Assembly: GCA_026196495.1 (NCBI GenBank)
Contig: JAPHSY010000010.1
Coordinates: forward strand, 1-64,000
Direction: 5' to 3'
DNA length: 64,000 nucleotides
From: Magnetovibrio sp.
Lineage (GTDB): Bacteria > Pseudomonadota > Alphaproteobacteria > Rhodospirillales > Magnetovibrionaceae
In this document: positions 46,616 through 54,645 of the stretch, piece by piece
Position numbering within the stretch: the stretch's first letter is position 1
How the letters are laid out: every line of letters starts with the position of its first letter
Notes under the pieces: generated by a model
What the model was told of the DNA's origin: nothing
The model's input: only the letters and a program-made list of their open reading frames with translations
Databases searched by the model: none
Position numbers and translations under genes: made by a program

Positions 46616-47871
46616 TTATTCTCAGATTGGTGTTTCTCAGTTTACTCAATCGACGCACCGTTGCTGCTTTAACGGTTTTTGCGGTCACCATCAGCGTAAC
46701 CTTGTTCTTGAGCGTTGAAAAAATTCGCACTGGTGCCCGGGATGGTTTTGCCAACACCATATCTGGCACGGATGTAATCGTTGGTGCTCGAACGGGATCG
46801 CTGCAACTTCTTATGTATTCGGTTTTCCATATTGGAAATGCGACGAACAACATCACCTGGAAAAGCTATCAGCACATCCAGGACCGGCCAGAAACAAAAT
46901 GGGCTGTTCCTATATCTTTGGGTGATTCACACAAGGGTTTTCGGGTTCTGGGAACACACACAGATTTTTTCGACAGGTTTCGTTATGCACGCAAACGCAT
47001 GTTGACCTTTCAGCAAGGGCGGCCTTTTGATCAAGTTTTGGATGTCGTGTTGGGCGCAGACGTTGCGAAGACGCTGAACTATGGCATTGGTGATAGCATC
47101 GTCATATCGCACGGTTTAGGAAAAGTTAGCTTCGCAAGCCATGATAATATGCCGTTTCGGGTTGTCGGCATCCTATTGCCGACGGGAACACCCGTTGACC
47201 AAACCTTACTTGTCCCATTGGAGGGGATCGAAGCCATTCATATCGGGTGGGGGCGGGGTGTGCGTTCCGGACAGAAAGGTGTCGGTCCGCAGGACCTCGA
47301 GAACGCGGATCTTCAGCCCAAAGCTATTACGGCAGCCCTCGTTGGATTGACCTCAAAAATGAAAGTGTTTCAGTTTCAACGGTCAGTTAATGAGTATTTG
47401 GGAGAGCCGCTCATGGCAATTTTACCGGGTGTTGCCTTGCAAGAACTTTGGACGTTGATGGGGACGGCTGAAAAGGCCTTGGTCATTATCAGCTTATTTG
47501 TAGTGGTTGCGGGGCTTCTTGGCATGTTGACAATGATACTGTCTGGTTTGAATGAACGGCGCCGGGAAATGGCTATTTTGCGATCTGTTGGAGCTAGGCC
47601 CATGCACATCATTGCCCTGTTTGTGGTCGAAGCGACCTTACTTGCGTTTGTAGGAGCATGCCTGGGAGTGGTGGCAACGATCATTGGTATAAGCCTTGTC
47701 GCACCAATGATAGAGGCCCAATATGGGGTGTATCTAACCGTTTCCCCGCCGGGGCTGAAGGAAGGGCTGATAGTCGCTGCTGTGAGTGCTTCTGGTTCAA
47801 TTGTCGGTTTATGGCCAGCTTTGCGGGCTTATCGCCTGTCCGTGGCCGATGGGATGATCGTACGCATATAA
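46612..47871 (+). CDS. FtsX-like permease of the Zrg zinc system
   Basis: 419 residues with the four-helix MacB/FtsX layout: one N-terminal helix (about 12-30), a periplasmic domain (35-265), and three C-terminal helices (about 285-400, including LNERRREMAILRSVGARP). Partner of the preceding ATPase. An FtsX-type permease is unusual for metal import, where BtuC-type permeases are the rule, but matches the Zrg system of Vibrio. Confidence 0.9.
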   Translation: MIILRLVFLSLLNRRTVAALTVFAVTISVTLFLSVEKIRTGARDGFANTISGTDVIVGARTGSLQLLMYSVFHIGNATNNITWKSYQHIQDRPETKWAVPISLGDSHKGFRVLGTHTDFFDRFRYARKRMLTFQQGRPFDQVLDVVLGADVAKTLNYGIGDSIVISHGLGKVSFASHDNMPFRVVGILLPTGTPVDQTLLVPLEGIEAIHIGWGRGVRSGQKGVGPQDLENADLQPKAITAALVGLTSKMKVFQFQRSVNEYLGEPLMAILPGVALQELWTLMGTAEKALVIISLFVVVAGLLGMLTMILSGLNERRREMAILRSVGARPMHIIALFVVEATLLAFVGACLGVVATIIGISLVAPMIEAQYGVYLTVSPPGLKEGLIVAAVSASGSIVGLWPALRAYRLSVADGMIVRI

Positions 47872-47883
47872 AGAGAGGTGTCA

Positions 47884-48411
47884 GTGTTTCGTTTTCTTTA
47901 TGGGATATTCTTTGTGTGTTTGATGGTGTCGCCACTATCCGCTGTGGCGGAACAGGTGCGAGAGGTTAATTGGGAAGACCTAGCTGCTCCCACTCCACCA
48001 GAAATTCAAAAAGAACTTGATGCCTTGAACGAACTTGATCTTATGGATGAGATCGCACTTGAGGAAGCTGATGCAAAGTGGGAAGCCTTGCAGGAAAAGG
48101 CTTATCCTGTTGTGGAAGCCTTGGACGGGGAAACAATCCGCATTCCTGGCTTTGTTGTTCCGGTTGACCTCGAAGCGGATGTCGTTCGGGAGTTTTTGTT
48201 GGTGCCATATCTAGGGGCGTGTATACATGTTCCACCGCCCCCGCCCAATCAGGTCATCTATGTAAAATCTCCACAGGAATATACTGTTGAAGAACTGTTT
48301 GATCCTGTCTGGGTGACGGGTCAAATTCAAGTTTCCACCACAAATACTGATTTGGCTGAATCTGGATATATCTTAAATGCAGATGATATCGTTAGATATG
48401 TTGTTGATTGA
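47884..48411 (+). CDS. DUF3299 periplasmic protein, Zrg operon
   Basis: About 175 residues from GTG 47884 (47878 also possible). Signal peptide to about residue 21 (AVAEQ). The DUF3299 core is clear: IRIPGFVVPVDLE, VREFLLVPYLGACIHVPPPP and a closing VTGQIQV. The Cys-x-His-x-Pro-rich stretch is a possible metal site. Family members usually ride with DUF2796 and this ABC pair. Last gene of the operon. Confidence 0.88.
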   Translation: MFRFLYGIFFVCLMVSPLSAVAEQVREVNWEDLAAPTPPEIQKELDALNELDLMDEIALEEADAKWEALQEKAYPVVEALDGETIRIPGFVVPVDLEADVVREFLLVPYLGACIHVPPPPPNQVIYVKSPQEYTVEELFDPVWVTGQIQVSTTNTDLAESGYILNADDIVRYVVD

Positions 48412-48486
48412 CCAATCATAATGACTGCATTGGGGTGCATAACTGAGGTTATGCGAGCCTATATAAAGTGAGAAAAAATCTCATAG

Positions 48487-49881
48487 TTACCATCGTGGCA
48501 TAAAGGGGCGATCACGACGTGGTAGTGGGGGGCGCTTGGGGGGGCGTGGCGGCGCACGATAGATGTTGACGTTGTTGTCTTCATAGGCCGTGGTGTTGTT
48601 TTCGATATATCTTGCCGCGCGGGCCGCAAAGTAACCATCGGGGAAGTCTTGAAGATAAGCACGGTAGTCTTTGACAGATCCCGAGCTTAATGCGGTTCTC
48701 CACAGGGGCAGTTCGCCTGCTTGTAAAAGTGCTATGTTTGCGCGTTTTACAAACCCAATTACACCGTTTGTATCCGTTTCATACCATTTTCCGTCTTCTG
48801 TACGTCCGGTCAGCAATACACTTTGGTCTCTGCGCACAAGCGTCAATTTTTCAGTCGTATCATCCGGTTTTTCGAATACATCGGCTCTTCGCATCGATAC
48901 TCCATAACGCCGCGTATAAATAACAACAGGAGAATCCTCAACTGCTTGTGTTTCTATCTTGCTTTCTTGTTTAGGTGTTGGGGCAGAGGCGACAATGGTT
49001 TGTGGCTCGGGTTGTTTTTCTTCTGCTGTATTGGTCTGCGGACGAACAGGGAGTTGTCCAGAGGGGTAGGAGGCAAACACACGATCAAAATTACCCGTAA
49101 GCGACGCATGTTGTTCTCGACCATAGGTGCGACGGGCGGCGCGGGTCATATTCTGATCCAGGAAAGTCTTGAGCTCATCGGCCCAGACCACGCCGTCTTT
49201 GTTGGCATCGGCCTCTCCGTAAACACCGCGCAGGAAATATTCGGTAAACAGCCCCTGGCGGGTCTCATGATCCCAACTGGCCAGTTGATTGGCACCTGAT
49301 GCTGTAAGCACAGTTAGGCTGTCATCAATTGTTTCGTCTATGGGTACGATGACCCCGCCCGACGATGATGGAAACAGCGTGCCACCTGCGCTGGAACCCG
49401 AAAAACAGGTATCGATCACCACGGTTGCGCGTTTGAAACTTTTGAGATTGTTATAGAGTGTCGACAACGGATAACCGTTTAGTTCTGCAAAATCGGGTAG
49501 GGCATCTGTAGGCAGCAGGTACTGACGGTGATCGCTAAGCCCTGAAACCCCATGTCCTGAATAATACACAAAGACCTCGGCATCCTTTCCCGATCCGGCA
49601 TAGTGCCATAGTTTGCCCTTGCGATTGTTGGCGGTGCCAAGAACGGTTTCCATTTGTGCCTTGGTGGCATTGCGTAGATCTATGATGTTGTCAGGTTCAA
49701 CATGCAAAACGTCCGTAAGATACACGCGGATCGCATCGGCATCTCGCTCTGCGTACTGAACGTTGGGTAACCCGGAACCATAATTAGAATTACCGATAAT
49801 CACAGCAGCGGTCCCACTGAATGCCGAATTGGCCCATGCAGCTAGACATATAAATAGGATGAAGCTCAATCGCTGGGTCAT
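48487..49881 (-). CDS. Periplasmic caspase-like protease with EF-hand and SH3-like domain
   Basis: 464 residues. Signal peptide (1-22). Caspase domain (24-270) with catalytic H110 in YYSGHG and C159 in VIDTCFSGSS. Inside the domain's C-terminal part is a perfect EF-hand loop, DANKDGVVWADE (225-236), with Asp, Asn and Asp ligands and closing Glu, suggesting calcium control as in metacaspases. Residues 275-315 are a Pro/Gln/Glu-rich linker, 318-383 a bacterial SH3-like domain, and the end (440-464) is a basic Pro/Arg tail ending PRW. Last gene of a 14-gene envelope cluster, 115 bases after the preceding gene, so it may also have its own promoter. Confidence 0.85.
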   Translation of the reverse strand: MTQRLSFILFICLAAWANSAFSGTAAVIIGNSNYGSGLPNVQYAERDADAIRVYLTDVLHVEPDNIIDLRNATKAQMETVLGTANNRKGKLWHYAGSGKDAEVFVYYSGHGVSGLSDHRQYLLPTDALPDFAELNGYPLSTLYNNLKSFKRATVVIDTCFSGSSAGGTLFPSSSGGVIVPIDETIDDSLTVLTASGANQLASWDHETRQGLFTEYFLRGVYGEADANKDGVVWADELKTFLDQNMTRAARRTYGREQHASLTGNFDRVFASYPSGQLPVRPQTNTAEEKQPEPQTIVASAPTPKQESKIETQAVEDSPVVIYTRRYGVSMRRADVFEKPDDTTEKLTLVRRDQSVLLTGRTEDGKWYETDTNGVIGFVKRANIALLQAGELPLWRTALSSGSVKDYRAYLQDFPDGYFAARAARYIENNTTAYEDNNVNIYRAPPRPPKRPPLPRRDRPFMPRW

Positions 49882-49996
49882 TCAGATTATCGTCCTTTGG
49901 TGTTGTCCTATTTGTATCCATGAAATATCGGGTCAAACCCCATATTCAGTAGACCTCATTATAAAGGTTTTGTCCGTGACCTGGAATACAACCGTT

Positions 49997-50653
49997 TTAC
50001 CGAATGTCAGGCAAAGTCGTTAATATCCGGCGAACGGCATCATTGGCGATGGAATAGGCTAATCCTTCGTTGGTATTGAATGATACTGCTTTGGCCGTAT
50101 TGGCAAAAATAGATAGTGGGGATAGAGGTATACCACCATCGCCGCGCCGGGCAACATGTGCGCCACGCCAGAGCACTTCGTCGTTACTGGTTTTTCGCAA
50201 TTCAAGTTTGGCCCCGACCCGTTTGTCGGACCATATTACGGCGAATTGGTCACCGCTTCCCTGTAAGGTGATTGTGAGATGAAACCCACAACGCTGGCTG
50301 CGGGCAAAGGTCTTTAGGTCTTCGGGAACTTTCAGGTCATAACCTTGTTCACGGGCAATGCGGTCACGGGACAGGGGGGAGATGACACGGTCAATTTTTC
50401 CAGTGAGCTGTCGGGCGACGGTGCTTTCAACGAAGCGCGACAGCTCTGTTGGGTTCTTATTGTCCATGGGGGAGATAATTACGCAATTGGGGGCGTTTTG
50501 AAAGTATGCAGGGCTAACGTGATACATAACCGTTTGGTCATTGGCTTGCATTTCTCCCGCGGCATCGGTTTCAACCGACTGGACTTGAGCTGGAACACAC
50601 GCAGCCAGTCCCATAAGCAGGATAAGTAGGGAGACTGTACGATATGGTTTCAT
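49997..50653 (-). CDS. Lipoprotein resembling GNA1162/LpoB-type proteins
   Basis: About 218 residues from ATG 50651-50653 (MKPYRTVSLL). Lipobox LMGLAAC with Cys19. The body has an alternating alpha/beta look (CVIISPMDNKN, then a FVESTVARQLTG helix, a strand, and a late VGAKLELRKTSNDEVLWRG) like the TolB-N/CsgG/LpoB superfamily. Not a firm family match. It starts at the end of the TonB/TolA-shaped gene with virtually no gap. Confidence 0.65.
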   Translation of the reverse strand: MKPYRTVSLLILLMGLAACVPAQVQSVETDAAGEMQANDQTVMYHVSPAYFQNAPNCVIISPMDNKNPTELSRFVESTVARQLTGKIDRVISPLSRDRIAREQGYDLKVPEDLKTFARSQRCGFHLTITLQGSGDQFAVIWSDKRVGAKLELRKTSNDEVLWRGAHVARRGDGGIPLSPLSIFANTAKAVSFNTNEGLAYSIANDAVRRILTTLPDIR

Positions 50654-50655
50654 GT

Positions 50656-51615
50656 CTACGTTCTCCATGCACAGCGAGACGTTTGGGCCTTCAGACCGAT
50701 CCGTCCTGGAATGGGGCGGCCGTCAACCAATAGGTCTTCGACAATAACAGTGTTGCCCTCTAGGCGGTAACGGGCACGAATGGATTTGGTTTGGTCGTAC
50801 CCATCACCAATGTATTTGCGAAGCCCCCCCAATAAGGAAGCATCGACTTGGCGCAAGAATATGCGAACACCAGAGGCTTGTGATTTCATGCTGTGGTGTT
50901 TGCGAATGGCATATTCTGCATTATGTTCGGATGGCGATAGCCAACCGGCAGGTTGGCGCAGAAATCCACTGTAGCGGTCCATGTTGATGTTCCAAGATGA
51001 TCCTGGTGCACCATCGGCAACAAATAGGCGTGATTGTCCATCCATCAAAGCAACCCGCATGCCAAGACATGATTCCATATGTTTGAACAGGCGACCATGT
51101 TGGGAGCGGTCATCCGGCCAAGCAATCTCAATCATAGGGCCTTTGCCGTGTTCGAGTGTTCTGAGCAGCGTGCGTCCTTCCATCATATCGGTGGCCGCAG
51201 GCACGAAGGTTGTGGGTTCTTTAGGCTTGGGCATAATTTTGGCCTGGTCATTGGCTTTTACGGCAGGCTTTGGTTTCGGCCTGTGAGTGTTCGTTGGTTT
51301 TTGTTTTGATGTTTGCTTCCCGGGCAGTTTTTGGTCTTTGCCCTTTTGACGGTCTTCAGGTTTTACCTCAGTAACTTCAACAGGTCCTGACTTTAACGTC
51401 GGTGTGGGGGCTGGCGGTGGCGGAAGGGTGAGGGCCGTGGGGATTGGGTTGCTTTTTTCGTTGGGCGTTTTCTCTTTGGGAGTTTTTGGTTCTTTGGCTT
51501 CTACTTTTTGCTCTGGCACAGAGGTCTGGGCGACAAGCATTGTTACAATCCAAGTTGCGAACAACAGGCTGATGACAACGGAAATACGTGCCGTCCATTT
51601 TCTACGCCAAGTCAT
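50656..51615 (-). CDS. TonB/TolA-shaped envelope protein, unknown family
   Basis: 319 residues. Short cytoplasmic start, one membrane helix (about 10-30), a very long Pro/Lys-rich stretch (about 35-145, repeated P-K-E-x-P and K-P-K-P units), and a globular C-terminal domain (about 150-319) with two or three cysteines (SCLGMRV, SRCAWRT). This is the architecture of TonB and TolA: inner-membrane anchor, extended periplasm-crossing arm and a binding domain. The C-terminal domain itself is not recognised. Confidence 0.65.
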   Translation of the reverse strand: MTWRRKWTARISVVISLLFATWIVTMLVAQTSVPEQKVEAKEPKTPKEKTPNEKSNPIPTALTLPPPPAPTPTLKSGPVEVTEVKPEDRQKGKDQKLPGKQTSKQKPTNTHRPKPKPAVKANDQAKIMPKPKEPTTFVPAATDMMEGRTLLRTLEHGKGPMIEIAWPDDRSQHGRLFKHMESCLGMRVALMDGQSRLFVADGAPGSSWNINMDRYSGFLRQPAGWLSPSEHNAEYAIRKHHSMKSQASGVRIFLRQVDASLLGGLRKYIGDGYDQTKSIRARYRLEGNTVIVEDLLVDGRPIPGRIGLKAQTSRCAWRT

Positions 51616-51618
51616 GGC

Positions 51619-52140
51619 TTACCTCATCATCTTTTCGGCGAACATGCGTTCCATGTCTGAAGCCAGATCATATAGTGCCTTGCGGCGGTCATTGCTTTTG
51701 TTTGGTTCTACAGTATCTATCTCTGCCATATCTAATGTTGTTGATGTGGTAATTGTGGGCTCTGCTTGGGTTTTGGTTGTGTGTGTTTCAATCTTTGACA
51801 CCTCTATGGGCGACACATCCCTAGGTGCTTCGTGGGTCACACGCACTGGGACTTCTTGTGCGGGTGGTAACTCGGGCAGCGTTGGTTGATTTTGCGAAGT
51901 GGGTTCTTCTGCCCTGTGAGAGGGTGAGAGCTTTTTGACAGCGACAGATGCGGCAGTTTTCTCTGCTTGCGGTGGTTCTACACGTTGTTTTGGTTTTTGT
52001 GGAGAAGGGGCTGGTGTCGCCATGTCCATCGGTATGGTGAGCTGTGCAGAATTGTTGTGCGATTCAGACAGTTCAGGGCGATCCATGACCAGAAAGACCA
52101 TGGCTCCGACGACAACAATATTGAAGATTAAGAACCGCAT
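51619..52140 (-). CDS. Single-span membrane protein with Pro-rich periplasmic arm
   Basis: 173 residues: a membrane helix directly at the N-terminus (2-19), a disordered Pro/Thr/Glu/Lys-rich body (30-145) and a short amphipathic C-terminal helix (RRKALYDLASDMERMF). No family recognised. Overlaps the preceding ExbB-like gene by 13 bases and the next gene follows 3 bases later, so strong coupling within the operon. Confidence 0.6.
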   Translation of the reverse strand: MRFLIFNIVVVGAMVFLVMDRPELSESHNNSAQLTIPMDMATPAPSPQKPKQRVEPPQAEKTAASVAVKKLSPSHRAEEPTSQNQPTLPELPPAQEVPVRVTHEAPRDVSPIEVSKIETHTTKTQAEPTITTSTTLDMAEIDTVEPNKSNDRRKALYDLASDMERMFAEKMMR

Positions 52141-52646
52141 GGGGCCTCCTCTTGCGCTTCGATGCGCGAATGAGAAATTAATATGAGTGCGCGCAGGGCT
52201 GCCGAAGTTGGTAGGCCGACTACGGTGGTCATGAAGGCTAAGCTGAAATGGTCGGTCAGTTGGCTGATGACGTGTTGTACAGTGCTTGGGGTGAGTTCCT
52301 GATCGGACAAGGTGCCAATGCCAAGGCTGATACCCAGCAATGTGTAAGTTAAGGCCAAAGTGGAAACACCATTGGCTGCGTGAAGACCACCTTCAAGCCA
52401 GACCGTGCGGGTTCTGGCCGTCAATTGGCCATCCCCCAGACGTGCCCAGCAGTATACGGTTGCAAAAATGAGTGCAGAAAACAGCGTGATAAATGTGATA
52501 CCAAATACTTCTAGGGTCCACCTTGCAATGGCGTCAGGCCCCATTGAAGTTGCACCAACTGCAATGGCCAATCCGATCACGCCCGCACCCAACACATAGC
52601 TTAATGAGCGCGATCCGGTTTCTGCGATGTTGAGGGCGCGGTGCAT
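52128..52646 (-). CDS. MotA/TolQ/ExbB-like membrane channel protein
   Basis: 172 residues, four hydrophobic helices (about 15-35, 45-70, 90-112, 134-158). The third carries STLALTYTLLGISLGIG and the fourth SLAFMTTVVGLPTSAALR, close to the ExbB/TolQ consensus for the two channel-lining helices (G-L-L-G-T-V-x-G and A-L-x-T-T-A-x-G-L-x-x-A). It may conduct protons to drive the envelope machine proposed here. Remote similarity only. Confidence 0.6.
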   Translation of the reverse strand: MHRALNIAETGSRSLSYVLGAGVIGLAIAVGATSMGPDAIARWTLEVFGITFITLFSALIFATVYCWARLGDGQLTARTRTVWLEGGLHAANGVSTLALTYTLLGISLGIGTLSDQELTPSTVQHVISQLTDHFSLAFMTTVVGLPTSAALRALILISHSRIEAQEEAPCGS

Positions 52647-52647
52647 G

Positions 52648-53040
52648 TTATCGTCTCCCGATTTTAGCAGACATCAAGCTGTCGGTATTGACAGAGAATT
52701 GATCCAGCCAGTTGTCTAACATCGTCAGGTTTTTTTCAGTGGCGGAGTGGGCCATGAAGGTGACGTCGTAGTTCAAAAATGCACGCCGCACGATGGGGGT
52801 GGTCTTGCCGCGTAAACTATTGTCACGCAATACCATGCGTTCCATATCGATCAAACGACGTTTGGAGACTTCAATACGGGCATGGCGTTCATTGGGTTGC
52901 AGATTACTGTCAAGGAAATAGTTTACCGTTTGAGCGCGTTCGCGTTCGAGATTTTCCAAAGTACCTGCTTGTGCGACGGTAGAGATAAAGGCGATGACAG
53001 CAGAAGCCATCAACATAGTTTTGAAGGACTGTATCAACAT
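52648..53040 (-). CDS. Small exported protein, unknown
   Basis: 130 residues: signal peptide to about 25 (VAQAG), then a helical, Arg/Glu-rich body. No cysteine or known motif. Starts 21 bases after the next exported coiled-coil gene's stop and is followed 1 base later by the ExbB-like gene. Confidence 0.6.
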   Translation of the reverse strand: MLIQSFKTMLMASAVIAFISTVAQAGTLENLERERAQTVNYFLDSNLQPNERHARIEVSKRRLIDMERMVLRDNSLRGKTTPIVRRAFLNYDVTFMAHSATEKNLTMLDNWLDQFSVNTDSLMSAKIGRR

Positions 53041-53061
53041 GATGAAATCTCCTGCTTATGA

Positions 53062-53961
53062 TCAGTTGTTGAGGAAATAGCTGACTGATGTTGCGGGCTG
53101 AAGAGAACGAGTTACGTCGCTATCCGCTAATTCTGCATCCAAACCGTCATCAGCCAGATCCATTGCATCAAGGGCGACCAACTTGGCCATGTAGCCAAGA
53201 ATGGTTTCTTCTTGTTCGATGATGGATATTTCTGCTTGAGCATCGGAAACGAGACGGCGTAAATGTTCTTTGCGGGTCATTGGAATTTCTTCCTCACCCA
53301 TACTCGATGCATTCAGTTTATGGTTTTCAATACGTGCAACCAATTGTTCAATGGCTTGCATGTTTTTGGTGAATTGTTGAGCGTAACGGCTTTCCGGTGC
53401 CATGCTGTTGGAGAAAAAGTTACGATCAACATCGGCGTAAGTACGTTCGAAACGTTCAAGGGCCGCTTCTTGGTTGGCAATAACTTCTTCGGCACCAGGG
53501 CCGGTGTTTTCTTGTTGGCTCAAATGATCCAACATGTCTTCAAACAGATTGCGTTTTGTTTCCAGATGCTGACGACGCAGGGCATTGCGTTCTGTCATCA
53601 TATCCAAATATGCACGTTTTTCAGCCAGGAATTCATGGCGTAGTTCTAAGCGTACATCACCCGTTGAAGATGCTATGGCTTGTTGCAGGTCTGCTAATGT
53701 TGAGCCTTTAAGCGAAATGTTTTCTTCAGACGTGCTCAATGCTTCCCCTAGGGAGGATTGTGCAAAATCATTATCCAATGATTTCTTCAAGTAGTTGGTT
53801 GGCAACTTAACCAAACGCTCACTTGATTGTGGTGACCAATTCACTTGGCTGGCCATTGCAGGTGGCGTGAGCAGTAAGCTCGCCACGAGTAGAGGTGTTA
53901 CGAAAGCCAGTCTAAGTACACCGGGATCGCAATGTTGGTTGAAGCGGGGTATGCGTGTCAT
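53062..53961 (-). CDS. Exported coiled-coil protein, unknown
   Basis: 299 residues. Signal peptide with a long n-region (cleavage near 37, AMASQ). Body almost all helical with long heptad stretches (about 85-150 and 165-260), no cysteine after cleavage. Could be a periplasmic rod or scaffold for the neighbouring channel proteins. No family recognised. Confidence 0.62.
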   Translation of the reverse strand: MTRIPRFNQHCDPGVLRLAFVTPLLVASLLLTPPAMASQVNWSPQSSERLVKLPTNYLKKSLDNDFAQSSLGEALSTSEENISLKGSTLADLQQAIASSTGDVRLELRHEFLAEKRAYLDMMTERNALRRQHLETKRNLFEDMLDHLSQQENTGPGAEEVIANQEAALERFERTYADVDRNFFSNSMAPESRYAQQFTKNMQAIEQLVARIENHKLNASSMGEEEIPMTRKEHLRRLVSDAQAEISIIEQEETILGYMAKLVALDAMDLADDGLDAELADSDVTRSLQPATSVSYFLNN

Positions 53962-53986
53962 GGGGCTCTCCTAGCGCTGATGTGGC

Positions 53987-54565
53987 TTAGTGTGTTTGCC
54001 AGTGATGCACGCGACGCAGTTCTGCTTTGAGTTGTGCATTCACGTTGGCGTCGGAATAACGCCCAATGGTGCTTGGTTTACGCATTCCGAGTAGGACTTC
54101 CACGGTGTCGATAAATGAAGACCCGTCGGCGTAATAAATGTCCATGTCTGGATATGTTGTGGTGAATTTTTCAAGATTGACACGGGCTGCAGCCACATCA
54201 CCGCCTTTGAGGTGGTTTTGTATGCTGAGTGCATAGGCTTGCATCCGTTCATCCTTGGCAACGGAGCGCGCTCCCGGTCCAATGCTTGCTTCGCATTTTT
54301 CTAGCATGCGGGCACTGGCAAGATACTTAGCTGAATCCCCTGTGGTACGGGCTTGTTGGTCTAATTCCAGGGCATCATCGCGGCACTGGCGAAAATCGCG
54401 CATGGCTGAAACTTCAGCAAACCGTGCTTCGCGGTAACCGATACCCTCATCAAAGGTTTGTGTGGTTACACAGGCCGACAGAACGACACTTGATAGAACG
54501 ATTGCGGTAAACGCAGAGGCGTGTTTGCGGCTACGGTGGTGACTGTTTTTTGTATGGGTTGGCAT
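53987..54565 (-). CDS. Lipoprotein with TPR-like helical body, unknown
   Basis: About 192 residues from ATG 54563-54565 (MPTHTKNSHH), with agagg upstream. Basic, His-rich n-region, lipobox VVLSAC with Cys32. Helical body (about 45-150) with Ala-rich pairs resembling single tetratricopeptide-like hairpins (SAKYLASARMLEKCEA, HLKGGDVAAARVNLEKF). Likely sits in the outer or inner membrane facing the periplasm. Confidence 0.62.
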   Translation of the reverse strand: MPTHTKNSHHRSRKHASAFTAIVLSSVVLSACVTTQTFDEGIGYREARFAEVSAMRDFRQCRDDALELDQQARTTGDSAKYLASARMLEKCEASIGPGARSVAKDERMQAYALSIQNHLKGGDVAAARVNLEKFTTTYPDMDIYYADGSSFIDTVEVLLGMRKPSTIGRYSDANVNAQLKAELRRVHHWQTH

Positions 54566-54645
54566 TGCTTCAAACCTCTTATAGCTGTTGCTCATAAGGG
54601 TTATGGATGGGCCAGAAGCATTTTTTTAGGGAGGTGTGAAAAAAA

